NCBI GenBank assembly: GCA_009599575.1
Contig: VWND01000008.1
Location: 1-64,000, forward strand
Origin: Blumeriella jaapii
Lineage: Eukaryota; Ascomycota; Leotiomycetes; Helotiales; Drepanopezizaceae
Reading direction: 5' to 3'
Length of the DNA stretch: 64,000 nucleotides
The notes beneath the pieces were generated by a model that was not told where the DNA came from, did no database searches, and saw nothing but the letters and a program-made list of their open reading frames with translations. Below are positions 57,849 through 64,000 of the stretch, in pieces; positions within the stretch are counted from its first letter, which is position 1, and the number at the start of each line of letters is the position of its first letter. The translations under genes were made by a program, and so were the position numbers.

Positions 57849-60800
57849 TATTAATTTTTTTTAGCCTGCCGCTGCTTTTAAATCTGAAAAAAATAGCGAT
57901 AAAAAAAAAAAAAAAATAATAATAATGCGAATAATAAATCGCTTTAGCGGCGGTTCTAAAGTTTTCTAAATGTTTTTGTTTTCTTTTTTTTGCTTTTACG
58001 GCGCGCATTTATTATTGCTTCGTTGCTATTATTTGTCGTATTTTTTAAGTATTTTTTTATAATTTTTTTTGCGTTCGTAAAATAGTTTTCTGGCTTTTAC
58101 GAATCTTCGTTTAATAAATAGCTTTTTTATCGCATTAAATAATATCGGCTTTTTTTGTATTTTTGTAAGCTTGTATTAATTTGATTTCGTATTTTTCGGA
58201 TTTTTAAAGTTTTATTATATTATTTTTCGGCTCGGTGTCGTTTCGACCCTATTAAAGTTCTAGTAAAAAAACGTGAAAAATATCGTGAATACGATATTAA
58301 AAAAAAAGTTCGAATTAATAAGCTTGGCCGTGCTTATATATAACTCGCTTAATTTTGAAAAGCTTTAAATATTTATCTGAAAGCTTTCGAAAAAGTCGCA
58401 GCTATCGAAGGTTTTTGATCGATAATAATATTTTATCGCTTATTTAAAATCTAGTTTTTTTATGTTTAGCGTCGTAAAACCTTTTATAGTTCGCGTTGAC
58501 TTTTTTTAGCTTTTTACTAAATACTTTTTTTTTTTTTTGCAATATTTTAATTCGTTTTTCCGTTAACGATACCCTTTTTTTTACGACGTCGCTTTCGACG
58601 TTGCTGTTAAATTCTGAATAAAAGCCGTATAATATACGAAAAAAAGTAAAACCCGTAAAAGCGTATATCGAGTTATTATACGTAAATTCGGCTAAAGCAA
58701 GCTTCGTAGCCCAATCGTTTTGTCGATAATCGCAATACGTACGAAAATAAAATTCTAAAACTTGATTTTAACGTTTCGTTTGGCCATCGGTTTAAAAATA
58801 AAAAGCGGTGCTTAATCGACGTTATATTTATAAATAAAATATTACTAAAAACCAGATTTTACTAATAAAAACTGACCTTTTATTTGTAATAATTCTTTTA
58901 AAACAGCCAAAATCTTTATAAATATGTTATATAAATATTTTAGCCAAATCTAAAGCTGAAATCGTTTTTTATATCGGTATATATTTCGACAGCTTTGTAT
59001 ATCGGTTTATTATAACGAATATCGAATCGTAAATACGACTTCGTTTTTTATTAAAAAATAAATTCGTAATAAAATCTTTAGTTATTTTTTTTTAAAATTT
59101 CGTAAAAATCGAAAAAAAGGCTAACTCGCTATAGGATCGATGCTTTCTAGATTTGCCTTTTTGGCATTTTCCATACGTATTAACGTATCGCTTTACGTCG
59201 CCTCGTAAACCAAGCCAGAAATACTTTTTTTTAATCAATTCTAGCGTTCGCCGAAAGTCTTAATAGCCGGCGGTCGGATCGTCGTAATTAATTTTTAATA
59301 TCTCGTTTTTAATAGCGTTTTTATTCGAAATATACGCACGTCTTTTATAACGTAGTAATTTATTTTGATTTATACGTCAGTATTTTTCGGATCCGGCTCG
59401 ACTGTTTTGCGAGACCGATTCGTATATTTTCTGTAATATAAAAAAATCAAATTTTTGCAATTTAAAAATAGTTTTGTAAATCGGTTCTGCTAGCTCGTTA
59501 CTAGCCGTTTCGGATTATAGTAATACAACGGCTACGCTTCGTAATATATATTATTTGCAATCAGTAATATTAGCAAAAAACAATCCGGCGAAAAAACTTT
59601 TTATTTAGCTTTTTTCCGTTTGTTTTTTACTTTTTAATTTCGTTAATAAAAGCTTCGAATATTTATCGGCGCGAAATGGTTTATGCTTCGATTTTAGGCG
59701 TGTTTTTATTACGAAAAAATTTTTAAAATTTTTTAAATAAGCTAGTTTTAGCTTACGATGCAACGTAGACAGCTGTTCGTTATTTTTTTTTTAAATTTTT
59801 TTTTAAATCTGGCCGGCGGAAAAAACCATTCGCCGAATTAGAAATTTCTGTTTTATATTCGATTGCAAAATCGTATTCAGCTAGCTCGTCGGCTTATTTC
59901 GCTTAGCGTCCGTTTAAATATTTTTTTGTAAAAAAGTATTTTAAATTATAATAATTTATACGTATAATAATAACGTCGAAAGCGTTACGTAAATATTAGC
60001 TTTATTATTTAAAAGCGTAAATTATAATTATTAACTTAGCGTCGTAAACTTCGTATTTTTGTTTTATAAAAAAAAGCTTTTTCGAATAATACGCGATAGG
60101 ATACTAACGTGCCTTCGTATTTTTCTCGAATAATTAAAATAATATTCCGCTTATAGCGAATTTCGAAACGTTTATTTCGATTTAGATTTTTAATCGAAAA
60201 TCGAAATAGCGTAAAATCGATACTTAACAAAACTTTTTTTTTAAAAGTAAAAAAGCGACTTTCGCTTCGAATAAAAAACGAAAAAAGCCCGATATTTTTC
60301 CTCGTTGCATTTTTTTTTAAAAAATCTGTAATAAATCGGCAAAGCTTAGCGTAATTCTTAATAAAACGTTTGTAAAAATTAATAAAACCTAAAAACATTT
60401 AAATATTTCGCCACGTAATAAAAAAAGATTATTTCCGAATATTATTTATTCTTTCTAAATCCATTTTAATTCCCGTAAAAATAACGACGAAACTTAAAAA
60501 TTCAATCGTATTCGTATCGAAAGCATATTTTTTCAGATTTCCGTAAAGTTTATTAATACGAAATCTTTCGAAAACTTTTTTTACCGCGTTTGTATAATCG
60601 TCGGGGTTTTCGGAAAATATTAAAATATCGTCGAAATAAATTACACACGTAATATTTATTAAACCGATTAAAGTTTAATTAATATACGCTTGGAAGATTG
60701 TTAATGCGTTCGAAAAGCCGAAGGATAATACGCAATATTCGAAGTATTCGTAACGAATGCGAAACGCAGTTTTCTATTTATTTCCTTTTTTTATTCGAAA

Positions 60801-61640
60801 GCGATAGTACGCCCAAATAAAATCTAGCTTAGTAAATATTTTAACTTTTCTTAAACGATTCAAAGTTTCGCTTATAAAAAGTAAAAAAGTTCGATTCTTA
60901 ACCGTAACTGCGTTTACCCTTATAATCGACGCATAATCGTAAACTTCCGCCGTTTTTTTTCGGTATAAATATTACCGGTGCGCCGGCAAAACTAATAAAT
61001 CTTTTTATCCAGTCTTTTTTCAAGCTCGAATCGAAATATTCGCGCAATTCGGTAAATTTAAATTCCGACAAAAAGTAAACTGATTTTTAAAAAAGGTTTT
61101 TCCTTTTCGCGAAGTTTATTCGATGCTTTATAAAATAATAAAAAGCTAAGATAACCGCGGCGGTATCGTTAAACACGTCGGCGTAATCGTCGTATTTAAA
61201 AGATAATTAATACTATTTTTCAATAGCTTTTTTTAAAACGATACAAAACGCTTGCTTTTTTTTAAATTCTTTTTTGAAACGTTTAATTATAACGAAATTA
61301 AATTATAAGCGTTCGATTAAATATCGCCACGATTTAGCTCGAAAGCTTATAACGGAATCGATATTTCGCAATCAAAAAAATCCTAAAATAAATAAAACCT
61401 TTGAAATATTTATATCGCAAACCACGAAATCGCTTTATATCTTTTTAATTATTTTATAATTATTAATAGCGCGAATAAATTGCGTATACGTGCCGTAAAT
61501 AATTACTTTTTTTCTCTTAACCGTAAATAAATTAATACGTTTTTAAATTGGTTTTCATTTATACTTAACTGATAACTTTTGAATTACGCAGTTTTTTTCC
61601 GCGCCGCAATCGATAAAAGCTCGTTTCGTACGAATTTCGC
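57814..61640 (-). pseudogene. Gypsy-2 copy 2 pol: PR-RT-RNase H-integrase-chromodomain
   Basis: Protease DCGA codons near 61600-61613. Reverse transcriptase about 60430-61100 with the catalytic box YFDD at 60627-60638. RNase H about 59900-60400; integrase zinc and core region about 58700-59330. Chromodomain near 58095-58180 and a basic tail 57814-58008 (VKAKKRKQKHLENFRTAAKA, ending RRIFDLF). The tail has a run of Tyr/Phe codons that may be mutated His/Ser codons rather than a true membrane segment. RIP-type stops interrupt it. Confidence 0.88.
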
Positions 61641-61739
61641 TTTTAGCTTTTTTAATTTCGACTGAAATTATTATTTTCTACTTTTCTTTTTCGCTCGATT
61701 TTATTAGCAGCGACGAAATTAAAATCGAGCGAAAGCTTT

Positions 61740-63300
61740 TTCCGAATTTTTAGATTTGTTAGCTTCGAAGCAATTTAAAGCTATATATCCTTTTTTGTTG
61801 CATTTATAGCATTCGATTTTTAAATAATTAATTATACGATATCCTGCCTTTTAATAGCGATTGCATTTCGAAAAATAAAAAAAATCGTTAAAAGTTTTAA
61901 AATTTTAAAAAATTTTGTTAGAATTATCGTTTTTTCGCTTTCGTTTTTCTTTTTGTAACGTATTTTCGAATCGAAAACAATATATATCTATTTTAACCTT
62001 TGAGCCTTAATCGTAAATATAAATCTTTTTTTTCTTTTTTTTTTGCGTTCGTCTCGTCGTTTATTATTTTTCGTTTCGTCGTTAATAATTTTATTAGCAT
62101 TTTCGATACAACGAACGATTAATACCAATTTTTCGTACGAGCTTATAACTATAATATTGCTTCGTTTAATAATTTCTTTTCGAAAAATAAATCGGAGTTT
62201 TGCGAAAAGCATTTTTTTTTAATCGCATCGTTTATTATTTGCAACTGCTATTCGAAATTATTTAAATAAGCAACGAAATCGTTAATTAATTTATACTTTT
62301 TTTACTTCGCTTTATCGTATTCGTATAAATTCGAAGCCGCGATTTCTCGATTTTCCGCATTTATTAAAAAATCTAATATTTATTTTTTAAAATCGTTCCA
62401 TATAATTCGAATATTCGTAAAACGTCGTTCGTATCCGGTTTATTTTTTTTCCATTTTATCGTCGAAAGCTAAAATACAAACGTTAATTTTCTTTTGATTA
62501 ATACAAAATATTACTCTTTTATTTTGGCGGAAACTTCGCTTTACACGCCGAATAAAAGATTAAGCTTTTTTAATATTTTTTCTTCGATATATTAAAAAAT
62601 CTTTTATTTTTAATACTTTCGGCTCGAATTCGCTATATTTTCTACAAAAGGTATAATATGGTTAAAAAAAATGCTAGGTCGTTTCTAATAAATATTATTA
62701 TCGTAATATTCCGAAAATACCTTATAATAATCGCCGGCTTAAATTATTTTCTGTTTTTTCTCAGTTGGAACGGTGTTAAAAAGTATAAAAACCTTTTTTT
62801 CGATTTCTTCGAAAACGTTAAGTTTTTATTAAAATTATTTAACTTTTTTTCGGAATTCGTTTCGGCGTTTTTTGGCTTTTTCGAGTTTTTTAATTATTTC
62901 GTAGACCTTTTTCTCAATTTTTTTCTGCTCCACTTTAGCTCGTATTTCTTCTACTCTTTTACGTTTATCGTTTTTTTTTTATTCGGCGCGAATTCGTTTA
63001 TTAATCAAATAAATCAGGATTTCGGTGAAAAATTCTTTCGAATCGCTTTGAACGTGGCCTTTTTTAAAACATTTTTTAAATAAAAAAAGTTGAAAAGTCG
63101 TCGCGCCTTAATAATAAAATATTTTCGACCTTTAATAAAGCTAGTAACGTCAAAAAAAACGATAGTACGAAATTTCCCTAAGCAGCCGAAAGCGCTGGGT
63201 TTTTTTAAATAGCTGAAAATGCCTATTCGCTGCGAATGCGAAAAGCTATAATATCGATAATAACGATATAAATATAATAATATAATAAAAAATTGTTTTA
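61740..63300 (-). pseudogene. Gypsy-2 copy 2 gag
   Basis: Zinc-knuckle region near 61780-61880. The C-terminal gag piece 61988-62212 is open (KLRFIFRKEIIKRSNI, SSYEKLVLIVRCIENANK). The upstream coiled segment at about 62850-63010 reads NKRIRAE, KRKRVEEIRAKVEQKK, KKVYEIIKKLEKAKKRR. The 141-codon plus-strand open frame across 62658-63083 is a Phe-rich shadow of this Lys/Glu-rich sequence. Confidence 0.75.
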
Positions 63301-63341
63301 ATAATATCGAACTGCCGTTCCGGTAAATAAAAAAATCAAAA

Positions 63342-63750
63342 TATAAAAATTGAAAAACAAAAAAACATTAGTTCAAATAATAAAACTTAAATAAAATTGG
63401 GTTAATAATCAAACTGATTTTTACCTTTTATAAGTAAAAAACGTGTATAAATACAAAAGAAGGGGTAGAACCCTCGAAAAAAGTATTTTCCAGAAAACCA
63501 GGCGAATCCTATTTAATATGCTTTTTCAGCCCCTATCCCGACCTTTTTTTAATCCTTTTTAATATAACCTTAATAACTGGTTCCTTAGCAATTATTCCTA
63601 TAAAATATTTTATTTAAATATTATTTCCAATCCTTATAGTATTATCCGGCCCCCACGGCCTATCCGCAAAAAGTATTATTCGAGGGTTGGTAGGAAGCAG
63701 AAGGTCTTGGCGGATCACCTGACTTATACACGTGATATTGGTTCCTGACA
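63342..63750 (-). repeat. 5' LTR of Gypsy-2 copy 2
   Basis: Coding strand TGTCAGGAACCAATATCACG...TTTTTATA, 409 bp. Contains the GATAGGCCGTGGGGGCCGG block and a TATTTATACACG promoter-like element. Differences from the 3' LTR are almost all transitions. Confidence 0.95.
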
Positions 63751-64000
63751 AAATCCAAATCGAAACAAACGCTTCGAAATTCGCTATAAGCGAAATATTA
63801 TTTTAATTATTCGAGAAAAATACGAAGGCACGTTAGCATCCTATCGCGTATTATTCGAAAAAGCTTTTTTTTATAAAACAAAAATACGAAGTTTACGACG
63901 CTAAGCTAATAATTATAATTTACGCTTTTAAATAATAAAGCTAACATCTACGTAACGCTTTCGACGGTATTATTATACGTATAAATTATTACAATTTAAA
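63751..64000 (+). pseudogene. Gypsy-2 copy 4, RNase H continuation, cut by window edge
   Basis: Resumes copy 4 with the second AAATC. The RNase H frame reads QIETNASKFAISEILF-like at the start (first catalytic Asp changed to Asn) and then YYSKKLFFYKTKIRSL. A competing 80-codon open frame here is out of register with RNase H. Confidence 0.8.

Larger units (their letters stand above)
56391..63750 (-). mobile_element. Gypsy-2 copy 2, complete element with target duplication
   Basis: 7360-bp full-length minus-oriented chromovirus: 3' LTR 56391-56804 and 5' LTR 63342-63750. The 5-bp target duplication AAATC (56386-56390 and 63751-63755) lies inside the RNase H region of sibling copy 4. Internal order (minus): gag, protease, reverse transcriptase, RNase H, integrase, chromodomain, tail; antisense ORF on plus. 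It is the reference copy for the family. Confidence 0.95.

Noticed and set aside
57814..58008. Transmembrane segment in the Gypsy-2 pol tail (Tyr/Phe run)
   Set aside because: The run varies between copies and is best explained by C-to-T change of His, Ser or Pro codons, so it is not evidence for an envelope-like protein.
62658..63083. 141-codon Phe-rich plus-strand frame
   Set aside because: Antisense shadow of the Lys/Glu-rich coiled segment of Gypsy-2 gag.

Overview
The window is one unbroken block of nested, mutated transposable elements. I found no convincing host gene, tRNA or rRNA. Very AT-rich DNA, stop codons that fall where CAA, CAG or TGG codons are expected, near-exclusive C-to-T/G-to-A differences between copies, and three lineages of Ty3/gypsy plus a Ty1/copia element point to a filamentous ascomycete (Pezizomycotina) with repeat-induced point mutation (RIP). 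The block resembles an AT-rich isochore or other heterochromatin. All family labels below are mine.

Layout. 1-7792: Gypsy-1 (+), split by triplet-repeat element TRE-A (1376-4146). 7793-15077: Gypsy-2 copy 1 (+), a chromovirus with a 5'-truncated LTR. 15078-16191: unresolved relics. 16192-20988: two 267-bp LTR-like blocks around an inverted Gypsy-3 piece, then block X (-). 20989 to about 36.1 kb: Gypsy-3 copy 1 (+), split by TRE-B (22962-31789) and TRE-C (32378-34300); TRE-B itself carries a complete Ty1/copia element (24775-30982, minus strand, target duplication GTAAT). 36780-40101: block X (+), then a third 267-bp block and a Gypsy-3 integrase tail. 41374-54863: Gypsy-2 copy 3 (-), split by TRE-D, a 1.36-kb TIR element (47616-48974) and TRE-E. 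54864-64000: Gypsy-2 copy 4 (+), split by a complete Gypsy-2 copy 2 (56391-63750, minus strand, target duplication AAATC).

The most unusual system is TRE, five copies of 1.9-2.8 kb. Each copy lies between TA dinucleotides, and the window contains the matching empty site for at least four of them. One end is an array of ACCGATTATAATCGGT palindromes. The interior is a giant imperfect inverted repeat: a CCA-rich arm, a conserved roughly 95-bp centre of TTCGGCTG-type 8-mers, then a TGG-rich arm. The arms are built from a 14-bp minisatellite and degenerate GGT triplets. No transposase is visible, so it looks non-autonomous and could fold into long hairpin DNA or RNA.

A second unusual feature is an antisense, Ala-rich ORF of about 187 codons between pol and the 3' LTR of Gypsy-2. 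It is kept in three copies and overlaps the pol end tail-to-tail by exactly 35 nt in each. Relative order of insertion: Gypsy-3, then TRE-B, then copia; and Gypsy-2 copy 4, then copy 2.
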